Shown here: positions 10,108-19,297 of the stretch, one piece after another
How the letters are laid out: every line of letters begins with the position of its first letter
How positions within the stretch are numbered: the first letter of the stretch is position 1
Assembly: GCF_905404315.1 (NCBI RefSeq)
Contig: NC_066301.1
Coordinates: 4,340,001-4,404,000, forward strand
From: Leptidea sinapis
Taxonomy: Eukaryota > Arthropoda > Insecta > Lepidoptera > Pieridae
Length of the DNA: 64,000 nucleotides
Reading direction: 5' to 3'
Translations under genes and position numbers: made by a program
Notes under the pieces: generated by a model
The model's database searches: none
Told to the model about the DNA's origin: nothing
Seen by the model: only the letters and a program-made list of their open reading frames with translations

Positions 10108-10505
10108 TATATAAAAGGCATAAAAGGCATTTATTTTCTCAAAATTGATCCGCTTCGGAAACAAATGGCGTTTTGAGAGAGAAGAAGCGGCGTTAGAAAC
10201 TCTCCCAGCATTCTTTTTTTGCGCTCTTTTCAATAAAATTATACAATATTGTACAGCCATTTCTATCGCTATAAAATAATCACAATCTAGTCGCAGGCTG
10301 TGCGATCATTTAGATATTCAGCTGTGGAGTAATAGGATTTACGACAGAGCCGTTTTTTTTTATAAAACATTTAAATTTATTTATAGATAATCCTGAATAG
10401 TGGCTGGGACTTTATTACGGAAGTGTATACATGTACTCTTAAAGCTATTATGTATCTTATGAAGCCTACTAGAATTAGTTACAAGCAATCCCTTATTTCT
10501 AGTGT
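10108..10505 (-). mobile_element. LINE E 3' end, minus strand
   Basis: On the minus strand a decayed C-terminus (CIHFRNKVPAT-like) is followed by the 3' UTR with AGAATGCTGGGAGAGTTTCT and GAAGCGGATC. The full-frame relative is at 36990-37440. The copy is 5'-truncated and its reading frame is damaged. Confidence 0.8.
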
Positions 10506-10518
10506 TATAATAATAATA

Positions 10519-10754
10519 TCTATACTAATATTATAAAGAGGAAATATTTGATTGTTTGTTTGTTTGCATTGAATAGGCTCCGCAACTACTGAACCGATTT
10601 GAGTAATTCTTTCACTGTTGGGAAGCTACATTATCCCCGAGTGTTATTGGCTATATTACATTTTCAAAAAATTAGGGATCCCTACTAAAAGTTCAGTAAT
10701 GTAACCCAAAGTGTAAAAATACGCACGCGAACGACATCGCGGGGTATCAGCTAG
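10519..10754 (+). mobile_element. Short non-autonomous Helitron
   Basis: It starts TCTATACTAATATTATAAAG and ends GGGGTATCAGCTAG, flanked by A on the left and T on the right. An internal block, CTACTGAACCGATTTGA, is shared with the copies at 51475 and 41073. No coding. Confidence 0.85.
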
Positions 10755-11120
10755 TGGTAAATAAATATGTTTCTATTTCTGATATTTATTGGTCAAATGT
10801 GAAGGTAGGGTTTGAAACATAGACCTTGGACGTAAATTCCACGATCAGATTGATGTTTTTAAAAGGGACCAGGTCAAGCTTGATGCTAGTAGAATAAAGC
10901 TGGCAGCCATGTCAGGATCGGTGCAAATGAAGGTCTGCTATTTCTGTATATCTGAGAGACAGCTGGTATTCATAAGGGGCATTACAGTCGTTTCGTCTAT
11001 TTTTTTTGCAAAGCAGCGAATATGTTTTAGGTTGTGGTGCTTATGTGCATCTGCTTATCGCACGTCCATTAATTCTGACACCCTTTTTGGAATGGAAATC
11101 GAGACTAATGCTTTGATATA
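10755..11120. other. Unassigned, moderately GC sequence
   Basis: The plus frame 10909-11121 has no domain. The flanks of the following MITE look like one older, unidentified sequence that the MITE interrupts. Confidence 0.3.
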
Positions 11121-11423
11121 GCGCTCCCAATATTCAGACTATCGCTTACTTGAGATAAAAATCGTAACTATCGTTGACTTTTCTGTCCCAATAATTTTAT
11201 CGACGGTATACCTTATCCGTACACGCTGTCTGTCAATGGGACGACCTATAGCTTACGAGCGATAGAAGTTTGTATGGAAATTGCAATTCACGCGTCCCAA
11301 TATAAGGCGATAAGAATTACTTATCGGGTATATTGGGACAGCGTCAGATTATTGACAGCTAATTACTGACAGTAGAAGGTAGTAATTTATCTCTATCTGT
11401 AGATAGTATATTGGGAACCGCCC
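11121..11423. mobile_element. Harbinger-like MITE, copy 1
   Basis: Inverted ends: the left end CGCTCCCAATAT matches the right end, which reads GGGCGGTTCCCAATAT on the other strand. Subterminal ACTATC boxes are also mirrored. The inside has GCGTCCCAATATAAGGCGAT. A same-orientation copy is at 13496-13792. No coding; the flanking 3-mers (TAG and TAA) do not match exactly. Confidence 0.75.
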
Positions 11424-11926
11424 TAAATGGACTTTTATAGTATCTCAGTTAGTTCCTCAAAGCCTATTTATTGCCTTAAAGAGATGTAGAATTCTCAACC
11501 AGTGTAAGTGGGTCAGTTATCCTACTAAGCCGTAAATGTTCTGTTGTTCCAAAATATTATCAAGGTGGATCCTATCAAATGTTGCAGGCAGTGACGGGCG
11601 CAGAGCCATGTACTCGTGGTGATATTGAATTATGCCATGGCTTTGGTTCTTCTATGATGCGTAATGACTCAGATAATATTTTCACTCTTAGTGGCAGATA
11701 ATATTCCACACATTTTTTTTTACATTTTGCTCAATAGGTAGCATTTGTGTTTAGCATGCGGAAAATTATTCTTTTCCGCATTAGTGCCTTTTGTTGAATT
11801 GAATTAATAATTTTTAAAATTTTCCTCAATCGTTTAAAGTGTAATAATTAGATTCAGATATTTATTCTCGTAAAGAATTTTAAACAAACTTTAAAAAAAA
11901 ACGCAAACATTTTAATTAAGTATAAT
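11424..11926. other. Unassigned
   Basis: On the minus strand a frame with phrases such as RPSLPATFDRIHLDNILEQQ contains stops. It may be a decayed mobile-element ORF, but I do not recognise it. Confidence 0.25.
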
Positions 11927-12010
11927 TTATGGAAGAGGTGGACAAACGAGCGTTCCACCTTAAGTGATCACCGCTGCCCACATCAGCACCAGGCAGCACC
12001 AACCACCTTA
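11927..12010 (-). mobile_element. LINE B 3' terminus fragment
   Basis: TTTATGGAAGAGGTGGACAA, then ACGAGCGTTCCACC and TAAGTGATCACCGCTGCCCA, is the reverse of the LINE B 3' end. Only the last 80 bp or so remain. Confidence 0.75.
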
Positions 12011-12141
12011 TTTCTAACTATAAGCAGGTGTATGAAACTTTGTGCCTCTTACTTTGAAAATTACGGACTTTCATAAAACCGTTCATCTGTTCCTTAGGAG
12101 TGAAATTTCCGTAAAACCCTGCTATATGTTCTGACTTGTAA

Positions 12142-12442
12142 TTTTTTTATGATAATAAGGGACGAGACGAGCAGTACGCTCAGCTGATGTTAATTGATAC
12201 GCCCTGCTCATTACAATGCAGTGCCGCTCAGGATTCTTGAAAAATCCAAAAATTTTGAGCGGCACTACAATTGCCCTTGAGACATGAGATGTTAAGTCAC
12301 ATTTGCTCTGTAATTTCACTAGCTACGGCGCCCTTCAGACCGAAATACAACAATGTTTACACATTACTGCTTCACAGCAGAAATAGGCGTTATTGTGGTA
12401 CACATAAAATAGCTGGTATCCTGTGCAAAGGAGCCTCCCACT
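12142..12442 (-). mobile_element. Repeat A, copy 3, near full length
   Basis: Both ends are present in reverse: a T-run with TTATGATAATAAGGGACGAG at the left and GGAGCCTCCCACTA at the right. The internal GAGCGGCACT hairpin is intact. Confidence 0.9.
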
Positions 12443-12689
12443 ATAATAGTCTTCCCACATTTAATAAATCATTATGCAAAATTTCAAGCTCCATCCGTTT
12501 TAGATCTGTGTTGAAGAATTTCTGTCAGTTTTTTTGTGCTTAAAGAACATTTTATTACGAGAAAATATAATTTTAACTAAACTGAGAGTAGATTGACCTT
12601 TGTTCAGCTTCTAACACGGAATATTCCATTCCATTTCATCATTTAAGTTGCTTTATTCTTTAATATATTGTTATCTTATTTAAATTGTA

Positions 12690-12956
12690 ACAAAAGTAAA
12701 AGACTGATAGAAATATTGAGAGAAAAATTCAAAGAAATAAACATCTTAACTGTTGCCTCTCAATATATTCTTGATAATGTTATGTATGTTCATAGGCACA
12801 TAAGTGAATTTGATAGAAGCTTTCATAACCATAATGTTAACACCAGGAATAGACATAGTCGTATAATGCCTACTACTCGGCTAAGTCGAGTTGGTAGGTC
12901 TTTTGTGGGGCGATGTATATGCTTTTACAACAAGATCCCAGAAAATGTTCAAATGT
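12690..12956 (+). pseudogene. LINE D ORF2 C-terminal fragment
   Basis: A continuous frame reads KFKEINILTVASQYILDNVM, then RNRHSRIMPTTRLSRVGRSF, then GRCICFYNKIPENVQ. This is the region after the reverse transcriptase domain in jockey/CR1-type non-LTR retrotransposons. The palm and catalytic YxDD are absent, so only the C-terminal tail survives. At VQMS the LINE stops and the frame runs into SINE S2 sequence, so its last residues are not LINE protein. Confidence 0.85.
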
Positions 12957-13035
12957 CCGCATCATTCATAAATTTTGGTTACAAATTTTAAATATAATTA
13001 ATCCCAGAAGTGAGGATTTCACTTTACAAATTGCT
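12957..13035 (+). mobile_element. SINE S2 tail fused to LINE D
   Basis: CCGCATCATTCATAAATTTT, then GGTTACAAATTT and GAAGTGAGGATTTCACTTTA, is the 3' part of S2. It begins exactly where LINE D stops, and no tRNA head is present. Confidence 0.75.
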
Positions 13036-13084
13036 TAGATAAGCAAGAACTCGAGTCAATTTCCTAATTTGCAATTATTGGGGT

Positions 13085-13240
13085 TGGGCAGGTTACCAAT
13101 TGTAAAATAGATCCTGTAGATGGCGCCACAACTTGATAGTTGAACAAACACACCAAGATTTATGGATAATGCGTCATTTGGACCGTAGGCTAAGTGATTA
13201 AAGCGCTGGGACGTATCCCTCCCGCGAGTATATAAATTAA
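13085..13240 (+). mobile_element. tRNA-SINE S2, decayed
   Basis: CAGGTTACCAATTGTAAAAT and AGATCCTGTAGATGGCGCCA, then the tRNA-like head TAGGCTAAGTGATTAAAGCG. The B box region (CCCTCCCGCGAG) has lost the GGTTCGA motif. Confidence 0.75.
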
Positions 13241-13495
13241 ATTTACTTATATACAGTTTGCTATCAGTTCTGCATTACTAATAATCACATTAGTTAATCC
13301 ACATTCCATTTGAAATATATAATTTGAGGTGCAGGTGATACGATCGAGTATGTACGCGCGAGGCGAGCTGCATGTGTTACAAAGCCAGTGAATGTGCTGT
13401 CTTAAGGTCAGATCTCGAACACATTGCCTCACTACCTCACTACACTAAACTATTTACTCATAATGAGAACCCCACTAATGCTGCTGAGCGGCTAA
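13241..13495. other. Spacer, nothing recognised
   Basis: The minus frame 13247-13432 has no domain. Confidence 0.3.
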
Positions 13496-13792
13496 CGGCC
13501 TTTCCCAATATTCAGTCTATCTCTTACTTGAGATAAAAAATCGTAACTATCGTTGACTTTTCTGTCCCAATGAATTTATCGACGGTAACTCACGCTGTCT
13601 ATCAATGGGACGACGTATAACTTACCGGCGATAGAAGTTTGTATGGAAATTGCAATTCACGCGTCCCAATATAAGGCGATAAGAATGACTTATCGCTTAT
13701 ATTGGGACAGCCTCAGATTATTGACAGCTAATTACTGACAGTAGAATGAAGTAATTTATCTCTATCTGTAGATAGTATATTGGGAATGGCCG
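13496..13792. mobile_element. Harbinger-like MITE, copy 2, TAA duplication
   Basis: The ends CGGCCTTTCCCAATAT (left) and CGGCCATTCCCAATAT (right, other strand) differ at one base. TAA lies directly outside each end (13493-13495 and 13793-13795). A TWA 3-bp duplication is the habit of PIF/Harbinger elements. The inside matches copy 1 (11121) almost throughout. Confidence 0.85.
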
Positions 13793-14218
13793 TAAGACTT
13801 GTAGTTGCAACCTGTATTCGCAAGTCATGTCCAAAGATGACATGCATAATAAGGTTTTTTTTTTTATTTTAGGAAAACTTACATTTCAAATATTACATAT
13901 TACTTCACGAAATTTTTAATGGTAATTACAAGTTTCCAAGTTTGTGACAGTTCAAAAGTAAATACTAAAATTAAAAGGATAAATTAAAACATAAATTGTA
14001 AATAGCACACACATGCGTTTTCTAATAAGAACACAAAACATAACAAAATGGTGAAATATATAAAAAGTTGAATGGTGGCTTGTCTTGAACTCATATTACT
14101 ACATAGTTGATTTAATTATAAATATACAATTATTTCATTCCATTTCAATTTCACATATTTAAAAAAAATAAATTAAATAAAATAAAGTATCGCCAGTACT
14201 TTTTCGTTAAAAATAATT
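13793..14218. other. AT-rich, nothing recognised
   Basis: A T-run at 13855-13868 precedes sequence without coding or a known repeat. Confidence 0.35.
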
Positions 14219-14335
14219 TTTTAACCGACTTTAAAAAAAAAATATGAGGTTGTGTGTATTTCATGTTGTTGCCCATGAACACCGTCGTTTCTAGACAAAT
14301 TTGATTAATTTTTCATTCGGAAGATCCATAATTTG
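14219..14335 (+). repeat. Repeat T end fragment
   Basis: TTTTTAACCGACTTTAAAAA, then ATGAGGTTGTGTGTATT, resembles the repeat T terminus (TTAACCGACTTC, GGAGGAGGTTCTCGAT) at 48868 and 53450. Confidence 0.5.
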
Positions 14336-14349
14336 ATATTGCTCTCATT

Positions 14350-14470
14350 CCTACTTAATATTATAAATGTGAATGTAATTTTGTTAGTTACGCTTTAACG
14401 CCGGAGCTACTGAACCGATTTTGTTAAAATTTGGTACAGCGATAGTCTAGAGCTCGGGAAAAGACATAAA
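14350..14470 (+). mobile_element. Helitron 5' fragment
   Basis: TACTTAATATTATAAATGTG, then GGAGCTACTGAACCGATTTT, matches the 5' half of the short Helitrons at 10519 and 51475. The CTAG 3' end is missing. Confidence 0.65.
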
Positions 14471-14499
14471 CTATATATATATATAATGCTTTATCTGAC

Positions 14500-14863
14500 A
14501 TCGTGTACTGGTTTAGCGCCAATAACTTGTTGTTAAATAGCTATAAAACTAAATATACAAATTACCGCGCCAAATGTCAAAAACGTAGATGCGAATATTT
14601 TATTAGACGGAGAGGTGGTAAAACCAGTGGAATCTGCTATATATCTTGGCATTACTCTTGGTTCCAAATTGCAATGGGGCCCCCATATTGAAGGATTGGC
14701 GAATAGACTTAATTCCGCAGCATATGCGGTTAAAAAACTTAAACTTGTAATGCTTACTACTCGGTTAATTCGAATTGGTAAGTCTTTGATTGGGCGATGT
14801 ATATGCTTCTACAATATGATCCCAGAAAATGTACAAACAAATGTGTTACGAAATTTAAAATAA
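14500..14863 (+). pseudogene. LINE D ORF2 fragment with internal deletion
   Basis: One frame gives YWFSANNLLLNSYKTK (the thumb-side WFxxNxLxLNxxKT motif of reverse transcriptases). A shifted frame gives GEVVKPVESAIYLGITLGSK-like text, then LQWGPHIEGLANRLNSAAYA. It joins directly to TTRLIRIGKSLIGRCICFYN and MIPENVQTNVLRNLK. Compared with 39826-40196 and 12690-12956, roughly 100 codons between AAYAVKK and TTRLIR are missing. At least one frameshift (about 14600) separates the first two blocks. Dead copy. Confidence 0.85.
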
Positions 14864-15117
14864 TTTTAAAAAACGTTTGTGTGGGAAAGGTTACTACAGC
14901 ATAAACAATTTTCTTAACGATACCACAAACTGGGAATGAAGCGAACACCCTCAGGCTCTATAATTATAAATGTTTATTGTACGATATTACATTGTAATCC
15001 ATATTTTTATAAAAAAAGCCCGCTGAGTTTCTTCCGCCCGTTCTTCACAGTCTGTTTTGAATGGGTAGTTTTTGACGTTCAGTAAGTGATTTTGAATAAA
15101 AATATTTGAATTTGATT
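14864..15117 (+). mobile_element. LINE D 3' UTR
   Basis: It continues the LINE with AAACGTTTGTGTGGGAAAGG and CGCTGAGTTTCTTCCGCCCG, and ends AATAAAAATATTTGAATTTG, the shared 3' terminus of this family. Confidence 0.85.
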
Positions 15118-15738
15118 TGTATATGGTCAAAGGAATGTTTTACATTTGTGTACATATTCCATTTACAAATTTTAGTTTGTTCCCTTTACAAAAGTTAAGA
15201 TTAGCAAAAGGTAACGTTTATTTGGTAAATCTTACAGCAAAATATATCCATATTTATCAATATGCATTTATTATAATACTGCTTATTGTGGTGGCGTTGG
15301 TTCAATTAATATCCTCTATATTATTGATCGGACATAATCTAAAATGGTCAGAAGACGAAGTAGTTGCTGGATAATGTGTTTCAGGAACAAAGGATAATAT
15401 CAAAAGGCTTTCCCGGTGAACGATAATTTAATAACACGAACGTAGAGGATGAGCCTCTAGAACTGATAAGCTTACCTTTTAGCTAATTGAAAAAGCGTGC
15501 AACCGAGCTATTCTAGTAATTTGTTATCCAGTATAAGATAAGAACCGGAGCATTTTATACAAAAGTTTGCTTTTTTATGTATATTTGTACGTAACAATAC
15601 TTTTATAAGATTTATTTGAGTTTATTAGAAAGGTATAAGCAGTTTTGCTATGAATATACTTCACACACAAAAGGCTTTTTACTACCAACGTTCACTTTTA
15701 TGTCTTTGCATATCATCTGAGTTATGAATCCACTAAAA
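15118..15738. other. Intergenic with one hydrophobic frame
   Basis: The plus frame 15117-15374 has a hydrophobic run (IIILLIVVALVQLISSILLI), as membrane segments do. AT-rich DNA gives such runs by chance, and no start context, splice site or homologue is apparent. Confidence 0.3.
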
Positions 15739-15746
15739 CTCTAGAC

Positions 15747-15980
15747 CATAGGTTCTCAACATGGGCGATAACGCCCCCTTGTGGACGTTTGAGACTTTCG
15801 GGGGGGGGCAGTAGAAGACCCAGAGAAAATTAGGGGGCATTAAGATGGCGCAGATGGGGCGTGGGTAGATTAAAAAATATAGTCTAAAAAGGCAAAAAAT
15901 ACACTTAAAATTAAGATGGGGGCTCTAGAAAAAACATATCTCAAAGTGGGCGGTGAGCAAAATAAGGTTGAGAAACTATG
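15747..15980. mobile_element. hAT-type MITE, 234 bp, with target duplication
   Basis: The inverted ends CATAGGTTCTCAAC and (other strand) CATAGTTTCTCAAC differ at one base. The 8 bp outside are CTCTAGAC (15739-15746) and TTCTAGAC (15981-15988), 7 of 8 identical. An 8-bp duplication and a GGTTCTCAA-type end are hAT traits. The inside has GGGCGATAACGCCCCC, a G9 run and CAAAGTGGGCGGTGAGCAAA. No coding. Confidence 0.88.
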
Positions 15981-15989
15981 TTCTAGACC

Positions 15990-16213
15990 AACAACTGAGG
16001 GCTTTATAAGAAATTTCTTGCCTCACAGTACTTCTTTGCTGGCTGCAGTTTGACCGAACCGATACGACGTAGGGACCTTTAAACGTTGACAATACTCTCA
16101 CCTTAAAGGCTGGCAACGCACCTCTTGGCCCCTGGTGTAGCGAATGTCCATGGGCGGTGGTATCACCACGTTCCATTACGTAAGCCTGTTGTTCTTTGCC
16201 CGCTGCATCGTCG
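15990..16213 (+). mobile_element. LINE B 3' end, plus strand, decayed
   Basis: CGATACGACGTAGGGACCTT and CACCTTAAAGGCTGGCAACG correspond to the C-terminal RYDLGTF, YSHLKGRQR text of LINE B at 47278-47345. GTCCATGGGCGGTGGTATCA then matches its 3' UTR. Frames are broken. Confidence 0.75.
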
Positions 16214-16261
16214 TTTAGATTTGTCCTCAGCTCTGATTTCTCTCCAGCTCATGCTGCACAG

Positions 16262-16352
16262 ACATTTCCTTGGCTACTGCACCCTTCGAACTGAAACGCT
16301 AATATTTGCTTGGTGATAGAAAATACACCGCTGTGGTACCCACCTAGCTACC
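16262..16352 (-). repeat. Repeat A fragment
   Basis: GGCTACTGCACCCTTCGAAC, then TGTGGTACCCACCTAGCTAC, corresponds in reverse to the 5' third of repeat A; strongly diverged. Confidence 0.55.
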
Positions 16353-16355
16353 AAT

Positions 16356-16605
16356 CGTTTTATGGAATAGGAATCACAGGAGCGTTGCCGGCCTTTTAGA
16401 CAGGTGTACTCACTTTTTTTGAAGATATCGTATCGTTCTGGAAAGACCACACAAAGAAGCTCATACCACAGCTTGGTACGTGGTAGAAAGTTCATTTAAC
16501 ACCGTATTGTCTAGTAATGCCACTCATCCATGGTGGGGATGATATCGTAATGTGTGGCGTGTCGTGCGAAGGTTGACCACTCCCCGTGATAAATGCTTTA
16601 GAAGA
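16356..16605 (-). mobile_element. LINE B 3' end, minus strand, with gap
   Basis: TATGGAATAGGAATCACAGG, AGCGTTGCCGGCC and GGTGGGGATGATATC match LINE B (49760-50110) in reverse. The segment between GTGCGAAGGTTG and ACTCCCCGTGATAAATGC is deleted. The outermost 3' sequence (GGACAAACGAGCG) is also missing. Confidence 0.8.
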
Positions 16606-17174
16606 TCGTGTGCAAAGAAAAACGTATGTAGGATTTCTAGCAAAATGGTTCTTTCTGTTTTCATCAAAATGGTCTTGGCTGTAGGAATACTTAAATTAAA
16701 GATAAAATTATTGAAAGACTCGTTAAAAACATTACCTAAACCATTAAAATTTAAAACCGGTTTAATAGCATTAAATGCTTACCTTTGTGATAGTTCGAAC
16801 GTAAGTTTTTAATCGCCGTTCACAAAAGCTTGTTAAAAATTTCGTCCATCAACCGCATTACAGACTTTGGGTAATGTAGCATAACTTTGGATGGAATTCG
16901 CTTTTTACTTAATACGAAGTAATAACGGCTTTTGCAAGAGAATGTGATTGTCTGCCTCTGTTAAATAAATCCCAAAAAAATTATAGTAATGTAATCATAA
17001 AAATAAAATCAAATCAATATAACTTAATGATCAGTCACAATCATTATTCTTACATTTTCCAACACTTCGGAAAAGACTGAGCTTTAAAGAGAATAAGTGG
17101 TAAAAAACTTAACATTTACTCGTTTTGCGAATCATTTCAATTACAATAAACGTAAAGTATACATAAGTATATTA
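16606..17174. other. Unassigned
   Basis: The plus frame 16552-16812 starts inside LINE B and runs into sequence I cannot assign. No other feature was seen. Confidence 0.3.
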
Positions 17175-17181
17175 GGTTATT

Positions 17182-17522
17182 TTTTTTTATGGAATAGGAG
17201 GACAAACGAGCGTACGGGTCACCTGGTGTTAAGTGATCACCGCCGCCCACATTCTCTTGCAACACCAGAGGAATCACAAGAGCGTTGCCGGCCTTTAAGG
17301 AAGGTGAACGCGCTTTTTTTGAAGGTACCCATGTCGTATCGTTCCGGAAACACCGCACAAGGAAGCTCATTCCACAGCTTTGTAGAACGAGGAAGAAAGC
17401 ACCTTGAAAACCGCACTGTGGAGGACCGCCACACATCTAGATGGTGGGGATGATATCCTAACTTGTGGCGTGTCGTGCGAAGGTGGAATTCAGCGGCAGG
17501 AATCAGGTTAAACAGCTCTTCG
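17182..17522 (-). mobile_element. 5'-truncated LINE B insertion with 7-bp duplication
   Basis: Minus-strand LINE B 3' end: tail TTTTATGGAATAGGAGGACA, body with GGAATCACAAGAGCGTTGCC, truncated at AACAGCTCTTCG. It encodes the C-terminus with LVRCFRNDTTW and TKLWNELPCAVFPERYDMGT in two frames. GGTTATT flanks it at 17175-17181 and 17523-17529. This is the expected scar of target-primed reverse transcription. Confidence 0.88.
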
Positions 17523-17574
17523 GGTTATTAGAATAAAATCTCTAAAGATTGCTAATTATAATAAATATTATTTG

Positions 17575-17665
17575 AGAGTAGAGGAGAAAACTATAGTTGA
17601 CACATGCTTATTACCCTGTCTTCTATATGAATGTCAAACATGGACTTTCACGAATAGAATAAAAT
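17575..17665 (+). pseudogene. RTE-type reverse transcriptase fragment
   Basis: The frame TIVDTCLLPCLLYECQTWTF, then TNRIK and a stop, matches the post-RT motif seen as MESCVHPTLLYGCQTW in the RTE copy at 62596-63186. YGCQTW is a family hallmark, here YECQTW. About 30 codons survive. Confidence 0.75.
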
Positions 17666-17879
17666 AAAAAATTAGAAAGACAAAACTTACGAACATAAAA
17701 CTTTTTCTCTTTTTTAAATTCTTATAAAATTAAGCTTAAGTTAAGTTTTAAGGTCACTAACCATAATTATTAGTTATTTAATTTTTAAATTTAGTTTAAT
17801 TTAATTTTTAAATTTTCCACGAAATAACATTAATATCAACTTAATCATTCAAAGATATTTTTATAAATATATATTTAGC
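17666..17879. other. Very AT-rich spacer
   Basis: A/T runs only. Confidence 0.4.
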
Positions 17880-17933
17880 CCCTCGGCAACCACAGCTTAA
17901 ATCTGGCGCCTTAGACTAGTCGGCCAGCCTGAC
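17880..17933 (-). pseudogene. Partial tRNA-Leu(TAA)-like sequence
   Basis: On the minus strand GTCAGGCTGGCCGACTAGTC, then TAAGGCGCCAGATTTAAGC, corresponds to the acceptor 5' strand, D arm (A box TGGCCGACTAGTCTAAGG) and anticodon arm of a tRNA-Leu with anticodon TAA. The anticodon stem has one mismatch. The T arm with its GGTTCGA B box and the acceptor 3' strand are missing, so it is a fragment or the head of a lost SINE. Confidence 0.6.
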
Positions 17934-18084
17934 TTGGAAGCAGTAGTTGAAATTGATGATTCAACATCACCCCTACTCCGCGGCCGCCTGTAATGCGACA
18001 TGCGATAGATTAACGAAAAAAAATAATATGTTTCACAGCACTGGTAGATATTAATAAAATGAAATGGGATGATGCGGTACTTAC

Positions 18085-18205
18085 TTGATATACATTCAAT
18101 GATTCCACAAAGGTTGATTACGGACAGCTTATATAAGGTTTTATCCACTGGTCCAAGCGCAGCCCCGTTCAGTAGTGTATGGGCCGCAACAGGGCCATTA
18201 TAAAG
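18085..18205 (-). CDS. Candidate host-gene internal exon, unidentified protein
   Basis: Minus-strand block of 121 bp bounded by an acceptor (TTATATTTGTTCCAG) and an excellent donor (GTAAGTACC). One frame is open throughout and reads LYNGPVAAHTLLNGAALGPV, DKTLYKLSVINLCGIIECIS. The other two minus frames stop at once. GC is clearly higher than in the surrounding sequence, codon use is balanced, and it matches no repeat in the window. I do not recognise the protein. The exon would start in phase 0 and end in phase 1. No partner exon was found nearby: upstream (18340-18720) is a LINE fragment and downstream is the tRNA-like relic. If real, the window is partly intron of a minus-strand gene. It could also be an exon captured by a transposon. 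Confidence 0.45.
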
Positions 18206-18339
18206 CTGGAACAAATATAATTGTATATGCCAAAATTTTAAAATTTACAACATACATGTATATATCAGTCTATTATTATTCTTAATATTTGCACAGGGTG
18301 GCTATTTGGATAGTCCTATTTGGGTCCTAGTAACACCGC

Positions 18340-18720
18340 GTCCAGATTTTAACTATTGTGTTCACCACTCATACTTATAGCTCGTCGTCAAGTGCTGCAG
18401 CCTTTACGAACCGCAGTATCTTCTTGACGCGAGTATTAAACATCATTTGGGAGCAGGGTGTAGTTACCAAGGATGGTGTTACGCTTACGCATTAGTGGAC
18501 CCCAATTGCAGAGATGAAGAGGCGTTTCATCGGTCTCGGGGAAAAATCTGCAAGTTCTTTCGTTTTTTATTCCGACCACACTGAAGCGCTTATCTAGGCG
18601 ACAGTGCCCTGATTTTTTCTGCTCAATGATAGGGCTTCATTCGCGTTTCTGTTGTTGGGGCTGCATAACCAAGTCTATAGAAAAGATTGTTAAAAGCACT
18701 TGTCTCAAAGACTAATCGCT
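18340..18720 (-). pseudogene. LINE RNase H / C-terminal fragment, minus strand
   Basis: On the minus strand the frame reads GHCRLDKRFSVVGIKNERTC, then RFFPETDETPLHL and GPLMRKRNTILGNYTLLPND. This is the zinc-knuckle-like tail after the RNase H domain of jockey/R1-type LINEs (pattern GHCRL, CRFC, DETPxHL, CP). The conserved second Cys of CRFC is replaced and one frame break is likely. 5'-truncated. Confidence 0.75.
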
Positions 18721-19297
18721 TCAGGTTTCACCATGCTGACCTGCCGATGACTCACATAAATTTGAATATCTTTTATCTCTCTAGATAATGTAAGATGGAT
18801 TTAACACGTACGATTATTGAGTTGATTGTCTCGGGAGTTAGTTAAACTTTGACTCAATTTGGGTTGAATGGTTGTTCAAGTTCAATTTCAGATAATTAAA
18901 CTCTCTCAATGTTACTAATTGGTCTTAATATTGATTGTTATTGTATATTGGCATCAACTAAGTAGACATAAAAATATTTAAAAGAAAATTATTAACACAA
19001 TTACTTTTATGTTTTCAATTTTAAGTATGCTATCCTTAAGAGATAGATATATTCCATCGCGGATTTTTTGGTAGACATATATAAGATACATAATTCCACC
19101 ATACATTATTTTGTTAAATCTCAAACGGGTTAGACAGCGTTTTTGTTCAAAGCTCCCAGACGTCATATTTTATCCGACATCTGCACCAAATTTCGTTAAT
19201 TAATACGAAAAAGTATATAAAAACTCAACAAATTATATACTAAAACCTTTCTCGAGAACCACAATATTCATTGGTGAAAACAGTGTGAAGATAGGTG
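18721..19297. other. AT-rich, nothing recognised
   Basis: No coding-like frame; the minus frame 18978-19166 has no domain. Confidence 0.4.

Noticed and set aside
12122..12543. Open frames reading LICSVISLATAPFR-like text inside repeat A (also at 8850, 20214, 31189 and 56261)
   Set aside because: These lie on the strand opposite the A-tail of repeat A and vary in length and frame between copies, so they are by-products of a non-coding repeat.
15117..15374. Possible membrane protein frame
   Set aside because: It begins inside a LINE D 3' terminus and its hydrophobic run is expected from T-rich DNA.
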